The notes under the pieces: generated by a model
Told to the model about the DNA's origin: nothing
Databases searched by the model: none
What the model saw: only the letters and a program-made list of their open reading frames with translations
Assembly (NCBI RefSeq): GCF_019355935.1
Contig: NZ_CP079925.1
Span: 1,922,001-1,986,000, forward strand
Direction of reading: 5' to 3'
Length of the DNA stretch: 64,000 bases
DNA from: Comamonas sp. Y33R10-2
Lineage (GTDB): Bacteria; Pseudomonadota; Gammaproteobacteria; Burkholderiales; Burkholderiaceae_C
In this document: piece by piece, positions 54,421 through 63,216 of the stretch
Numbering within the stretch: position 1 is the stretch's first letter
How the letters are laid out: each line of letters starts with the position of its first letter
Translations under genes and position numbers: made by a program

Positions 54421-54469
54421 GCTGACACCTTGATGTCAGCTCCTTATTCTCAGAAATAAGGGAATTCCC
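54421..54469 (+). promoter_or_regulatory. Stem-loop leader region before the acetate transporter gene
   Basis: Three dyads follow each other: GCTGACA/TGTCAGC (54421-54440), CCTTATT/AATAAGG (54442-54461) and GGGAATTCCC (54460-54469). They lie 47 to 95 bp before the start and may form an mRNA leader structure or protein-binding sites. Confidence 0.4.
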
Positions 54470-54515
54470 CGACAGTACAATTCACGCTCAAAAAAACCGA
54501 ACGAGATTATTGGTG

Positions 54516-55085
54516 ATGAATAATACTTATACCCTGAAAGACAACACAGCCAACCCATTACCGCTGGGATTATTTGGCTTTGCAATGACCACGATTTTAT
54601 TAAATATCCACAATGCTGGATTTTTCCCGGTCGACAGTATGATTATGGGAATGGGCATTTTCTTTGGCGGTGGCGCGCAGTTTATTGCGGGTGTCATGGC
54701 TTGGAAGAAAGGCAATAATTTCGCCAGCGTCGCCTTTATGGCCTATGGCGCATTTTGGCTGACCTTGGTTTTCTTATGGCTGGCACCCGGTGTTTTTGGC
54801 GCCGCAAAACCTGATGCCACTTCTATGGGTTGCTATTTAGCCATCTGGGGCATGTTTACGGTTATCTTTTTCCTGCAAACATTAAAGGGTCACACCACCG
54901 GCAAACTGCTGTTCGGCTCCTTGGCTATTTTGTTTTTCTTATTGTCTGCCTCTTACTTTACGGGCAGCACTAGCATTCTCAATATCGCCGGCTGGGTGGG
55001 TATTGTCTGCGGCTCACTGGCTTTTTATGAAGCTTCGGCCATCATGATTAATGGCGCTTACGAAAAGACAATTCTTCCGCTTTAA
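54516..55085 (+). CDS. satP: Acetate uptake transporter, GPR1/FUN34/SatP family
   Basis: The 189-residue protein has six hydrophobic segments and the hallmark NPLPLGLFGFAMTTILLNIHNAG near the N-terminus (family NPxPLGLxxF), with YGAFWLTL and a helical pore similar to SatP of E. coli. It imports acetate or succinate with protons. I start at the ATG at 54516; a TTG two codons earlier is unlikely. It lies just beyond the repeat island and is closed by a strong terminator at 55113-55149. Confidence 0.93.
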   Translation: MNNTYTLKDNTANPLPLGLFGFAMTTILLNIHNAGFFPVDSMIMGMGIFFGGGAQFIAGVMAWKKGNNFASVAFMAYGAFWLTLVFLWLAPGVFGAAKPDATSMGCYLAIWGMFTVIFFLQTLKGHTTGKLLFGSLAILFFLLSASYFTGSTSILNIAGWVGIVCGSLAFYEASAIMINGAYEKTILPL

Positions 55086-55112
55086 TCATCAAGCAATAAA
55101 GCGATAGCTCTC

Positions 55113-55149
55113 AAAAGCGCTGCTGGTGGATTGCCAGCAGCGCTTTTTT
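55113..55149 (+). terminator. Terminator after satP
   Basis: AAAAGCGCTGCTGG and CCAGCAGCGCTTTT form a perfect 14-bp stem with a seven-base loop and six T residues. Confidence 0.9.
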
Positions 55150-55228
55150 ATGGACTAAAACTGAAGGGCAAAAGCAAAACGAAGCCATGAGTCGCTAAAA
55201 GCGCCTTACGGCAGGCTAGAATCGCGCC

Positions 55229-55450
55229 CATCCTGCGGGAGAGAGGGGTCTGCAACGGCTCCCGCCGAAGGCGCAAACTCCCATAATCGCTCAGGCACTA
55301 AGAACCGCAGGTGGGCCAGACAAGGCCCGGATATCGCCAACTGGAGAGCAGCCCGCAATGCGCAATTTGTAGGGCTCACCGAAGGGGCAAGCATGACCGC
55401 CACGATGGTGCTTATGCGCAACTCTCAGGTAAAAGGACAGCGGGAGAGGC
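55229..55450 (+). ncRNA. Tandem glycine riboswitch
   Basis: Two glycine aptamers follow each other. The first has CGGGAGAGAGG, GCCGAAGGCGCAA and CGCTCAGGCA. The second has TGGAGAGCAGCC, CACCGAAGGGGCAAGC, CAACTCTCAGGTAAAAGGAC and a closing GCGGGAGAGGCA. These match the conserved cores of glycine aptamers, and the order is the usual cooperative pair. The gene at 55502 begins about 50 bp later and codes for a glycine-transporter-family protein, so glycine probably controls it. Confidence 0.9.
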
Positions 55451-55501
55451 ACGCCAGACAACCCGCTGATGCGAGTGGCTGGTTTATTTTCAAGAGCCTT
55501 C

Positions 55502-56167
55502 ATGCTTCCCTCTATCTCTTTGCTGGACTCGTTCCAGGCCTCTAATTTCACCGTCATGCTGGCCATCTATTTGGTGGCCATTGCGGCAGAAGCCATGTCC
55601 GGCGCACTGGCTGCGGGCCGGCGCAATATGGATATCTTTGGCGTTGTTGTCATCGCCTTCGTCACCGCTTTGGGCGGCGGCACCATTCGCGATATGGTGC
55701 TGGGCCACTACCCGATTGGCTGGACGCAGCACCCCGAATATGTGTACTTGGTCATCAGCTTTGGCCTGCTGACCACGCTGGTCGCACGCCACATGGTCAA
55801 GCTCAAACAGGTGTTTTTGCTGCTGGACGCCATGGGCTTAATCGCCTTTTCGCTCATCGGCTGTAATACCGCGCTAGAGCTGGGCTACCCCACCATCGTT
55901 GTCATCATGGCGGGCATGATTACCGGCATCAGCGGCGGCATTTTGCGCGACGTGCTGTGCAACCAAGTGCCCGTAGTCTTCCGCCGCGAGCTGTATGCCA
56001 GCGTGTCGCTGGCCGTGTGTTTGATGTTCCTCGGCCTGCGCTATCTGGAGGTAAGCCCCAACGTCAGCACCATCGTCTGTTTTATCGGGGGTCTGGCGTT
56101 TCGTATGGCAGCTATTCGTTTCAAGTGGCGCCTTCCCGTCTTTTCCTATCAGCAACGCTGGGAATAA
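55502..56167 (+). CDS. Glycine transporter family (UPF0126/TRIC-like) membrane protein
   Basis: The 221-residue protein starts at the ATG at 55502 (MLPSISLLDSFQASNFTVML), after the riboswitch; an ATG at 55469 falls inside the expression platform. It has seven hydrophobic segments and two copies of the UPF0126 repeat (VTALGGGTIRDMVLGHYPIGW and GMITGISGGILRDVLCNQVPVVF), as in E. coli YicG/YadS. Control by a glycine riboswitch fits glycine transport or export. Whether it imports or relieves excess glycine cannot be told. Confidence 0.92.
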   Translation: MLPSISLLDSFQASNFTVMLAIYLVAIAAEAMSGALAAGRRNMDIFGVVVIAFVTALGGGTIRDMVLGHYPIGWTQHPEYVYLVISFGLLTTLVARHMVKLKQVFLLLDAMGLIAFSLIGCNTALELGYPTIVVIMAGMITGISGGILRDVLCNQVPVVFRRELYASVSLAVCLMFLGLRYLEVSPNVSTIVCFIGGLAFRMAAIRFKWRLPVFSYQQRWE

Positions 56168-56262
56168 GATGAAGCACCCCCTGTGGCGCTGTGCGCCTTC
56201 CCCCTCTCTCGCTTCGCGGAATGGGGACGATGCCCTCGCCGCAAGGCGGCTCTTGCCCGGCA
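56168..56262. repeat. GC-rich intergenic repeat before mnmC
   Basis: Contains CCCCCTGTGGCGCTGTGCGCC, CTCTCGCTTCGCGGAATGGGG and CCGCAAGGCGGCTCTTG, in the same family as 41213, 45640 and 63018. Confidence 0.6.
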
Positions 56263-56325
56263 TCTCTAATGCTGGAGCGCGCCAGTTTTTAAGCATCACG
56301 CCCTGTGAATGCACCTTCCTCTGCC

Positions 56326-58338
56326 ATGCCTGAACCCATCACATGGATGCCTGACGGCACTCCCTATAACACCCGATTTGGCGATCGCTATCACAGCGAG
56401 GATGGCGGGCTGAAGCAAGCCAAGCAGGTGTTTTTAGGCGGCTGCGGCCTGCCCGCTGCATGGGCCAACGCGCCGCAGTGGCGCATTTTGGAAACCGGGT
56501 TTGGCTTTGGCCTGAACTTTCTGGTGACCTGGGCGGCCTGGAAGGCAGACCCGCAGCGCGCAAGGCTGCTGCATTTTGTCTCGGTAGAGGCCTTCCCCGT
56601 CTCACGCGAAGACCTGCTTCGATCCTTGCCAGCCGATGAGGAACTGCGCAGCTTGGGCCTGCAACTGGCCGATCAATGGTGGGGGCTGCTGCCGGGCGTA
56701 CACCGCCTGTCTTTTGACAACGGCCAAGTGCTGCTGACGCTTTATATCGGCCCGGCGCAGATCATGCTGCGCAAGCAGCAGCTCACAGTTGATAGCGTCT
56801 ATCTCGATGGCTTTTCACCCCAGCTCAACCCCGAGTTGTGGGATGAAGACGCCATGAAAAACATCGCCCGCCACTGCCGCCGCGGCACGCAGCTGGCGAC
56901 TTGGTGTGTGGCTGGCAGCGTTCGGCAGGCTTTAAAGACTCAGGGTTTTGACGTTCAAAAAATCGCGGGCACGCCGCCCAAGCGCCATAACCTGCAAGCC
57001 AGCTACAACCCCGCGTGGGAGCCACGCCAGCGCGTTGATGGCTTTGCGCCCCCCGTTCAGCAGCCCAGCCATTGCCTGGTGCTGGGCGCGGGCCTGGCCG
57101 GTGCAGCAGCAGCTGCCAGTTTGGCAAGGCGCGGCTGGCAGGTTACCGTGCTTGATAGTGCAGCCCAGCCTGCGGCCGGTGCATCAGGTCTGCCTGCCGG
57201 TCTGTTTTGCCCCCACGTCTCGCCCGATGACAGTGTTTTATCGCGCTTGTCACGCAGCGGCGTGCGTACCACGCTACAAACTTTGCAGCAGCTCAGTACG
57301 GCTGAGCAACTGCTCGCCGGCCAAGACTGGGCGCACAGCGGCGTGCTGGAGCACGACTTGAACGAGCCCACCCACCTGCCCCCGCAATGGCTCAGGGCAG
57401 ACAGCGCTGAATCGGGCTGGGGCTTGCAGTGGAGTAATCCAGCCAGCAGCCAGCACTTGGCCGCTGCGCATTTACCCAACGACAGCCACGCCCTATGGCA
57501 TGCGCAAGCAGGCTGGGTCAGACCGGCCCAGTTGGTGCGCGCTTTGTTGCAGTCGCCGCTAATTCAATGGCAAGGCAATGCCCACGCCGCCAAGCTGCTG
57601 CGCGATGAAGCCAGCGGCCAGTGGCAGGTCTTGAACCCAGAAGGCCAGACCATCGCCCAAGCCCCCATGCTGGTGCTGGCACTAGGCCCCACCAGCAAAA
57701 GCCTGCTGCAAGCCAGTGGCATGGATGCCGGGCTATGGGAGCTGCAAGCCATACGCGGGCAGGTCAGCGTGGCAGACCATACGACGCAAACGCAGGCGGC
57801 CATGCCGCCCTTCCCCGTCAACGGCAACGGCAACTTGGTGCCGGACTTTCTGAGCAGTAATCCAGACAAGCCAAGCAGCGCCAGCGCCAATCAATGGATC
57901 ATGGGCTCCACCTTCGAGCGCGATGTGACCGAGCTTCCGCCCAGCCAAGCCGATCAGCTAGCCGCCCATGCGGGCAACGCTGAAAAACTGGCCGCCCTGC
58001 TGCCCGAGTGCAGCCGCGCCTTGCAGACCTTTTTTACGGCGCAGCAGCAGCCCGAGACGTTGGAACAAACCTGGGCCAGAGTGCGCTGCGCTGCCTATGA
58101 CCGCCTGCCGCTTGCGGGCCCGATAGGGAAGTCGGCCAATGACCAAATCGGGCTGTGGGTGCTGACAGGGCTAGGCTCGCGGGGATTGACGCTTTCCATG
58201 CTCTGCGGCGAGCTGCTGGCCGCGCGCTTGCATGGTGAGCCCTTGCCGCTGGACGCAAAACTGGCGCAGTCGCTGGGCACGCAACGCTTGTGGAGCCGCG
58301 TGGAGCAGGTAACTACAAAGCCCACGCAAGCTGAATAA
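56326..58338 (+). CDS. mnmC: Bifunctional tRNA 5-methylaminomethyl-2-thiouridine biosynthesis protein MnmC
   Basis: MnmC completes mnm5s2U at tRNA position 34 in two steps. The N-terminal methyltransferase domain (residues 1-230) has ETGFGFGLNFLVTW for SAM and DSVYLDGFSPQLNPELW. The C-terminal FAD oxidoreductase has LVLGAGLAGAAAAASLARRGWQVTVLD and the terminal FAD loop GLGSRGLTLSMLCGELLAARL. I use the ATG at 56326 (MPEPITWMPDGTPY, 670 residues), where relatives begin; a GTG seven codons upstream is an alternative. It is an isolated housekeeping gene, closed by the terminator at 58348. Confidence 0.95.
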   Translation: MPEPITWMPDGTPYNTRFGDRYHSEDGGLKQAKQVFLGGCGLPAAWANAPQWRILETGFGFGLNFLVTWAAWKADPQRARLLHFVSVEAFPVSREDLLRSLPADEELRSLGLQLADQWWGLLPGVHRLSFDNGQVLLTLYIGPAQIMLRKQQLTVDSVYLDGFSPQLNPELWDEDAMKNIARHCRRGTQLATWCVAGSVRQALKTQGFDVQKIAGTPPKRHNLQASYNPAWEPRQRVDGFAPPVQQPSHCLVLGAGLAGAAAAASLARRGWQVTVLDSAAQPAAGASGLPAGLFCPHVSPDDSVLSRLSRSGVRTTLQTLQQLSTAEQLLAGQDWAHSGVLEHDLNEPTHLPPQWLRADSAESGWGLQWSNPASSQHLAAAHLPNDSHALWHAQAGWVRPAQLVRALLQSPLIQWQGNAHAAKLLRDEASGQWQVLNPEGQTIAQAPMLVLALGPTSKSLLQASGMDAGLWELQAIRGQVSVADHTTQTQAAMPPFPVNGNGNLVPDFLSSNPDKPSSASANQWIMGSTFERDVTELPPSQADQLAAHAGNAEKLAALLPECSRALQTFFTAQQQPETLEQTWARVRCAAYDRLPLAGPIGKSANDQIGLWVLTGLGSRGLTLSMLCGELLAARLHGEPLPLDAKLAQSLGTQRLWSRVEQVTTKPTQAE

Positions 58339-58347
58339 AACTCCTAA

Positions 58348-58394
58348 AAAAAGAGCAGCCAGTGCTTGATCCACAAGCGCTAGCTGCTCTTTTT
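58348..58394. terminator. Bidirectional terminator between mnmC and the CorC-type gene
   Basis: AAAAAGAGCAGC and GCTGCTCTTTTT form a perfect 12-bp stem, with a further inner pairing (AGTGCTTG/CAAGCGCT). It serves two convergent genes. Confidence 0.88.
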
Positions 58395-58457
58395 AATGGG
58401 TTTTAAACGGCTTATAAAGTGCTTATAAAGGGCCGCTCTCAATACCTAGCGCTGAAA

Positions 58458-59777
58458 TTACAGCAGCGCCGCTTCTGAGTCTGAAATTAAGCTCTCCAGC
58501 TTGGTAGCCAAGACCTTGTCCAGCGTTTTGCCGTCCATGTCCACCACTTCAAAGCGCCACTCTTCCCACTCCACCATATCGGCCTCTTTGGGCACTCGGC
58601 CCAAGAGCAGCATCACCATGCCGCTGAGGGTGTGATAGCGCCCGCGCTCTTCTTCAGGCACGGCGTCAAGGTTCAGACGGTCCTTGAGTTCAGGCACGGG
58701 GATATGGCCATCTAGCAGCCAGCTGCCATCTGCGCGCTGCACAGCCCAGCTGGTTTCTTCATCACGCGGCTGGAATTCGCCCGTAATCGCTTCGATCAAA
58801 TCTTGCAGCGTGACAATGCCTTGCACCTCGCCGTACTCATCGATCACAAACGCCATTTGCAGGTCAGAGGTGCGGAAGTTATCCAGCAGCTCCATGCCCG
58901 TGATGGTCTCGGGCACATACAAAGCCACTTGCAAGGACTGGTCGCCCAGCTTTTGCTCGCCCTTTTGGCGCACGGTTTGGGCCAGCCACTGGCGGGCGTT
59001 GAGCACGCCGACGATATTGTTCATATCGCCACGCACCACAGGGTAGCGCGCGTGGTCGGCGCTTTCCATGCGCGTCAGGTTGACGTCTAGGCTGTCGTCG
59101 ATGTCGAGAAACACCACATCGCTGCGCGGCACCATCAGCGAGCCGATTTGGCGGTCGTCTAGACGGAACACGTTGCGCACCATGGTGTGCTCTTGCGACT
59201 CGATCACGCCTGCTGAATGGCCTTCGACCAAGATGGCCTGAATTTCTTCTTCAGTCACCACGCTGCCATTGCTTTCCTTGACGCCCATGAGCTTGAGCAA
59301 GCCGCGAGTCGACGCCGACAGCAGCCACACAAAAGGCTTGGTGGCCAAGGCCAGAAAGTTGATGGGACGGGAGACCAGACGGGCAAACGCCTCGGGGTTG
59401 GTTTGGCCCAAACGCTTGGGAACCAGCTCACCGACAACGATAGAGAAATAGGTGATGACCAAGACCACCAAGCCGGTGGCGGTGTAACCCGCAGCCTTGA
59501 CTTCCATGCCCAAGCTGGTGAGCCACAGCGCAACCGGGCCGGCCAAAGCCGCCTCACCGACGATACCGTTGAGCACGCCGATGGAAGTGATACCAATTTG
59601 AATGGTAGAGAGGAAACGCGTTGGGTCCTCTCCTAGTTTGATAGCAGCTAGTGCACCGCTATCACCCTCATCCACCATTTTTTGCATGCGGCTCTTGCGG
59701 GCTGTGACCAGCGCAATCTCCGACATGGCGAACACGCCGTTCAAACAGATGAGGGCTAAAAGTATGGCTATTTCCAT
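58458..59777 (-). CDS. CorC/HlyC (CNNM/DUF21) family membrane transporter
   Basis: The 439-residue protein has an N-terminal DUF21 domain with four helices (MEIAILLALICLNGVFAMSEIAL, IQIGITSIGVLNGIVGEAAL, VGELVPKRLGQ), a CBS pair (MVPRSDVVFLDIDDSLD to LQDLIEAITGEF) and a C-terminal CorC_HlyC domain (GSWLLDGHIPVPELKDRL). Relatives take part in Mg2+ or Co2+ efflux and resistance, and some are annotated as hemolysins. It is a single gene on the minus strand. Confidence 0.92.
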   Translation of the reverse strand: MEIAILLALICLNGVFAMSEIALVTARKSRMQKMVDEGDSGALAAIKLGEDPTRFLSTIQIGITSIGVLNGIVGEAALAGPVALWLTSLGMEVKAAGYTATGLVVLVITYFSIVVGELVPKRLGQTNPEAFARLVSRPINFLALATKPFVWLLSASTRGLLKLMGVKESNGSVVTEEEIQAILVEGHSAGVIESQEHTMVRNVFRLDDRQIGSLMVPRSDVVFLDIDDSLDVNLTRMESADHARYPVVRGDMNNIVGVLNARQWLAQTVRQKGEQKLGDQSLQVALYVPETITGMELLDNFRTSDLQMAFVIDEYGEVQGIVTLQDLIEAITGEFQPRDEETSWAVQRADGSWLLDGHIPVPELKDRLNLDAVPEEERGRYHTLSGMVMLLLGRVPKEADMVEWEEWRFEVVDMDGKTLDKVLATKLESLISDSEAALL

Positions 59778-60196
59778 AGTCAGGCACCCGCTTTCGATCC
59801 AGGCGCCTCAATCATTAAACAAGCCCCGATTCTAGGGAATCAGCAAACCCTTCATATCCATAAATGCAAGCGCGGAGCAAGGAAATCCCTCAAAAACGCG
59901 CTTTTCGCCCCAAAACTTGGCCTTTTCCCACAATCTCACATATTCATTTAGTTATATATGAAGGACTAAATAATCGTTTGTTTTTATATAAAGAATCTCT
60001 ACAGTTCCACCCAACGACCACAGTGCCAAGCCCTTCAGAGCGGCTAACACAGCTCAGCAAACCCAAGGTTTGCGTTTGAGACGAGGCGCCAAGCCGCAGG
60101 CAGTACATACGTACGACAAGGCGATGCAACGACGTATCAAGGGTTGAGTTAGCGGCTCTAAAGGCAAGGCATTCGCCCCACGGAAGAGCTGAAGAC
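59778..60196. other. 419-bp gap between the CorC-type gene and the sulfite reductase gene
   Basis: It holds the divergent promoter region of the two genes, an AT-rich stretch (59935-60000) and the third copy of the 119-bp dispersed repeat, which ends only 39 bp before the reductase start and therefore may be transcribed in its leader. Confidence 0.6.
60039..60157 (+). repeat. 119-bp dispersed repeat (copy 3)
   Basis: Begins AGCGGCTAACAC and ends GAGTTAGCGGCT; the interior carries GTTTGAGACGAGGCGCCAAGC and GCAACGACGTATCAAGG as in the other two copies. It lies within the leader of the sulfite reductase gene. Confidence 0.85.
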
Positions 60197-61981
60197 ATGT
60201 ATCAATACACCGATTTCGACAAAGCGTTCGTCAAGCAACGCGCCGACCAGTTCCGTGACCAGCTACAACGCTGGCAGGCAGGCAAGCTGGCGGAAGATGA
60301 TTTCCGCCCGCTGCGTTTGCAAAACGGCTGGTATGTCCAGCGCTATGCGCCCATGCTGCGCGTGGCCGTGCCTTATGGCGAGATCAACTCCGCCCAGATT
60401 CGCGTGCTGGCCAAGGTCGCCCGTGATTACGACGAGCCCGAGGCTGAAGTCTTTAAGACCGCCCTCGAAGGCCAAGGCAAGATGGGCACTACCTATCTGC
60501 CCAAGAACTGCGCCCACTTCACCACCCGCACCAATGTGCAGTTCAACTGGATCCCCCTGTCCAAAGCTGCCGATGTGATGGATTTGCTGGCCAGCGTCAA
60601 CCTGCACGGCATTCAAACCAGCGGCAACTGCATTCGCAACACCACCACCGACGCGCTGGCCGGTATTGCCCCGGACGAAGCAATTGATCCCCGCCCCTAC
60701 GCTGAAATTTTGCGCCAGTGGACCACGCTGCACCCTGAGTTCGCCTTTTTGCCACGCAAGTTCAAGATCGCCATCACCGGTGCCACCGAAGACCGCGCCG
60801 CCACCGGCTGGCACGATGTGGGCCTGCACATGGTCAAAAACGCAGCCGGTGAGATTGGCTTTAAAGTTTTTGTAGGTGGCGGCATGGGCCGTACGCCTGT
60901 GATCGGTACTGTGATTCGTGAGTTCCTGCCGTGGAACCAGATCATGAATTACATCGAAGCCATTGTTCGCGTCTACAACGAACTAGGCCGCCGCGACAAC
61001 AAGTACAAGGCGCGTATCAAGATCTTGGTCAAGGCCGAAGGTCAGGCTTATATCGATGCGGTGGAAGAAGAATTCCGCCAAATCGTTGAAGTCGATGGCG
61101 GCCCACACACCGTGCCTCAGGCCGAGTTTGACCGCGTGGCCGCCATGTTCACCACGCCCAAGTTGCCTGCAGTGGCCAACGCCATTGCCGACGAGCAAAA
61201 GCTGATCGAGCAAGCCGCCAAGGACCCCGCCTTCTCGCGCTGGGTTTCGCGCAACGTACACGCCCACCGCATTGCCGGTCTGCGCGCCGTGACCCTGTCT
61301 TTCAAGCGCGTAGGCCAAGCGCCCGGCGATGCGCAAAGCGAGCAGCTCGACGCACTGGCGCAATTGGTGGATGCCTTCTCCGCAGGCGAAGCCCGCGTCA
61401 CCCATGACCAAAACGTGATGCTGCCCTGGGTACAAGTCGGCCAGCTGTATGCGCTGTGGACCGAGGCCAAGGCCTTGGGTCTGGCAAGCACCAACGTGGC
61501 TTTGCTGACCGACATGATTGCCTGCCCCGGCGGCGACTTTTGCGCGCTGGCCAACGCCCGCAGCCTGCCAATTGCCGACGCCATCACCGCCCGCTATCAG
61601 GATCTGGACGAGCTGGACGACATCGGTGAGATTGATCTGCACATCAGCGGCTGCATCAACAGCTGCGGCCACCACCACAGCGGCCACATCGGCATTCTGG
61701 GCGTGGATAAGGATGGCAAAGAGTGGTATCAGGTCACCTTGGGCGGCTCGGATGGCTCCACGCTGTCTGGCAACGCCGTGGCCGGCAAGGCCATTGGCCC
61801 ATCGTTTAGCGCTGCCGAAGTGCCGGACGTGATCGAAGCCGTGCTCAGCACCTACCGCGACCTGCGCCAGCCGGGCGAGCATTTTGTGGACGCCGTGCGC
61901 CGCATTGGTCTGGACCCCTTCAAGGATGCAGGCAAAGCTGCCCGCCACCCCGCGCCCGCTGAAGAAGAAGCCGTGGCCTGA
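60197..61981 (+). CDS. cysI: Assimilatory sulfite (nitrite/sulfite) reductase haemoprotein
   Basis: The 594-residue protein carries two ferredoxin-like half domains and two siroheme domains. The 4Fe-4S/siroheme cysteines are visible in ACPGGDFCALA (Cys-x5-Cys) and SGCINSCGHHH (Cys-x3-Cys). TTYLPKNCAHFTTRTNVQFNW and GIQTSGNCIRNTT are typical of the sulfite reductase group. It reduces sulfite to sulfide; a nitrite reductase role is less likely because DUF934, cysH and cysD follow. The electron donor may be a ferredoxin or a CysJ-type flavoprotein, which is not in this window. Confidence 0.93.
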   Translation: MYQYTDFDKAFVKQRADQFRDQLQRWQAGKLAEDDFRPLRLQNGWYVQRYAPMLRVAVPYGEINSAQIRVLAKVARDYDEPEAEVFKTALEGQGKMGTTYLPKNCAHFTTRTNVQFNWIPLSKAADVMDLLASVNLHGIQTSGNCIRNTTTDALAGIAPDEAIDPRPYAEILRQWTTLHPEFAFLPRKFKIAITGATEDRAATGWHDVGLHMVKNAAGEIGFKVFVGGGMGRTPVIGTVIREFLPWNQIMNYIEAIVRVYNELGRRDNKYKARIKILVKAEGQAYIDAVEEEFRQIVEVDGGPHTVPQAEFDRVAAMFTTPKLPAVANAIADEQKLIEQAAKDPAFSRWVSRNVHAHRIAGLRAVTLSFKRVGQAPGDAQSEQLDALAQLVDAFSAGEARVTHDQNVMLPWVQVGQLYALWTEAKALGLASTNVALLTDMIACPGGDFCALANARSLPIADAITARYQDLDELDDIGEIDLHISGCINSCGHHHSGHIGILGVDKDGKEWYQVTLGGSDGSTLSGNAVAGKAIGPSFSAAEVPDVIEAVLSTYRDLRQPGEHFVDAVRRIGLDPFKDAGKAARHPAPAEEEAVA

Positions 61982-62010
61982 AGAACAAGAGCAAGAAGAA
62001 AGACAAAGTC

Positions 62011-62397
62011 ATGAAAATTCTGGCAAACAACGATTACCAAGCACCTGCCCAGAGCACTGGCAGCGTGCTGGTACTGGCCAACGATGTGAACGCCTTAGAA
62101 GCCAATCTGGACGGCATCACTCAGGTGGATCTGCAGTTTCCCAACTTCACCGACGGCCGCGCCTTCAGCCAAGCCTATTTGCTGCGCCGCCGCCTGAAAT
62201 TCACGGGCGACATTCGCGCCACTGGCGATGTGCTGATCGACCAGTTGGTGCAAATGCAGCGCACAGGCTTTAGCTCTGCCGTGCTGCGCGAAGGCGTGGA
62301 TGCCGCTGATGCCCAGCGCCAGTTCGAACGCTTTGGCGGCTACTACCAAGCCGATGCTGTGGAGCACCACCCCCACTTTCCGCAGGAGCTGGCATGA
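62011..62397 (+). CDS. DUF934 protein of sulfate assimilation
   Basis: The 128-residue protein matches DUF934: VLVLANDVNALEANLDGITQVDLQFPNFTDGRAFSQAYLLRRRL and GDVLIDQLVQMQRTGFSS. Genes of this family almost always stand between cysI-type and cysH genes in betaproteobacteria, so an accessory role in sulfite reduction is likely but unproven. The stop overlaps the cysH start by four bases. Confidence 0.9.
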   Translation: MKILANNDYQAPAQSTGSVLVLANDVNALEANLDGITQVDLQFPNFTDGRAFSQAYLLRRRLKFTGDIRATGDVLIDQLVQMQRTGFSSAVLREGVDAADAQRQFERFGGYYQADAVEHHPHFPQELA

Positions 62398-63017
62398 GCG
62401 AACTGAACCTGTCGGCCATCAACGCCGAACTGGGCCACGACGCCCAAGCGCTGGTGAACTGGGCTATTGGTCTGGGCCAGCCCACCATCGTCACCACCAA
62501 CTTTCGCCCTTTTGAAGCGGTGATTTTGCACATGGTCGCTCAGGCCCGCCCTGATGTGCCCGTGGTCTGGATGGACAACGGCTACAACACCGAAGCTACT
62601 TACCAGTTTGCCGACGCGGTCACCAAGCAGCTGGGCCTGAACCTCAAGATCTACCTGCCGCTGCGCAGCCGTGCCCACCGCGAAGCAGTAGAAGGCGCCA
62701 CGCCAGCTCTGGATGACCCGCGCCACGCCGCCTTTACGCAAGAAGTAAAGCTAGAGCCCTTTACCCGCGCCCTGCGGGAGACAGCGCCCAAGGTCTGGTT
62801 TACCGCTTTGCGCGCCACCGACACTGCGGTGCGCGCTGCCATGGACCCCGTCAGCATCAACCCTGACGGGCTGATCAAGGTAGCGCCGCTGCTGCACTGG
62901 TCGTCTAAAGACCTGCACGAGTACTGCCAAAAGCACGGCCTGCCCAACAATTTTGACTATGTGGACCCGACCAAGGGCGAAGACAACCGCGAGTGCGGCT
63001 TGCACATTTCTCATTAA
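62394..63017 (+). CDS. cysH: Phosphoadenylyl-sulfate reductase, CysH family
   Basis: This enzyme reduces activated sulfate to sulfite. The 207-residue protein has the adenylyl-binding fold (FEAVILHMVAQARPDVPVVWMDNGYNTEATYQFAD) and the active-site ECGLHISH at the C-terminus. The Cys-Cys pairs that hold the 4Fe-4S cluster in APS reductases are missing; the position reads WFTALRATDTA. It is therefore of the PAPS type, needing thioredoxin and a PAPS-forming kinase. It is shorter than E. coli CysH (244). It overlaps the DUF934 gene by ATGA. Confidence 0.9.
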   Translation: MSELNLSAINAELGHDAQALVNWAIGLGQPTIVTTNFRPFEAVILHMVAQARPDVPVVWMDNGYNTEATYQFADAVTKQLGLNLKIYLPLRSRAHREAVEGATPALDDPRHAAFTQEVKLEPFTRALRETAPKVWFTALRATDTAVRAAMDPVSINPDGLIKVAPLLHWSSKDLHEYCQKHGLPNNFDYVDPTKGEDNRECGLHISH

Positions 63018-63110
63018 CCCCCTGAGCCGCTTTGCGGCTTCGCCCTTTCTCGCTGCGCGGAAGGGGGACGGCACCGGTGCTGCGGGGCGGCCCTTGCACG
63101 GTGCCCCTGA
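63018..63110. repeat. GC-rich intergenic repeat between cysH and cysD
   Basis: Contains CCCTGAGCCGCTTTGCGGC, CTCGCTGCGCGGAAGGGGG and GGGGCGGCCCTTGCACGG, of the same family as 41213, 45640 and 56168. It forms hairpins and separates cysH from cysD by 199 bp. Confidence 0.6.
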
Positions 63111-63216
63111 TGTGGACCTGCTCAGTTTCAAGCGCAACGCCCTGAGTTGCCGCAAAAAAAGATAGCTGTCTGTGCATTCTCCATATGCGCTACAGCATGA
63201 TTTGATTGGATAAGTA

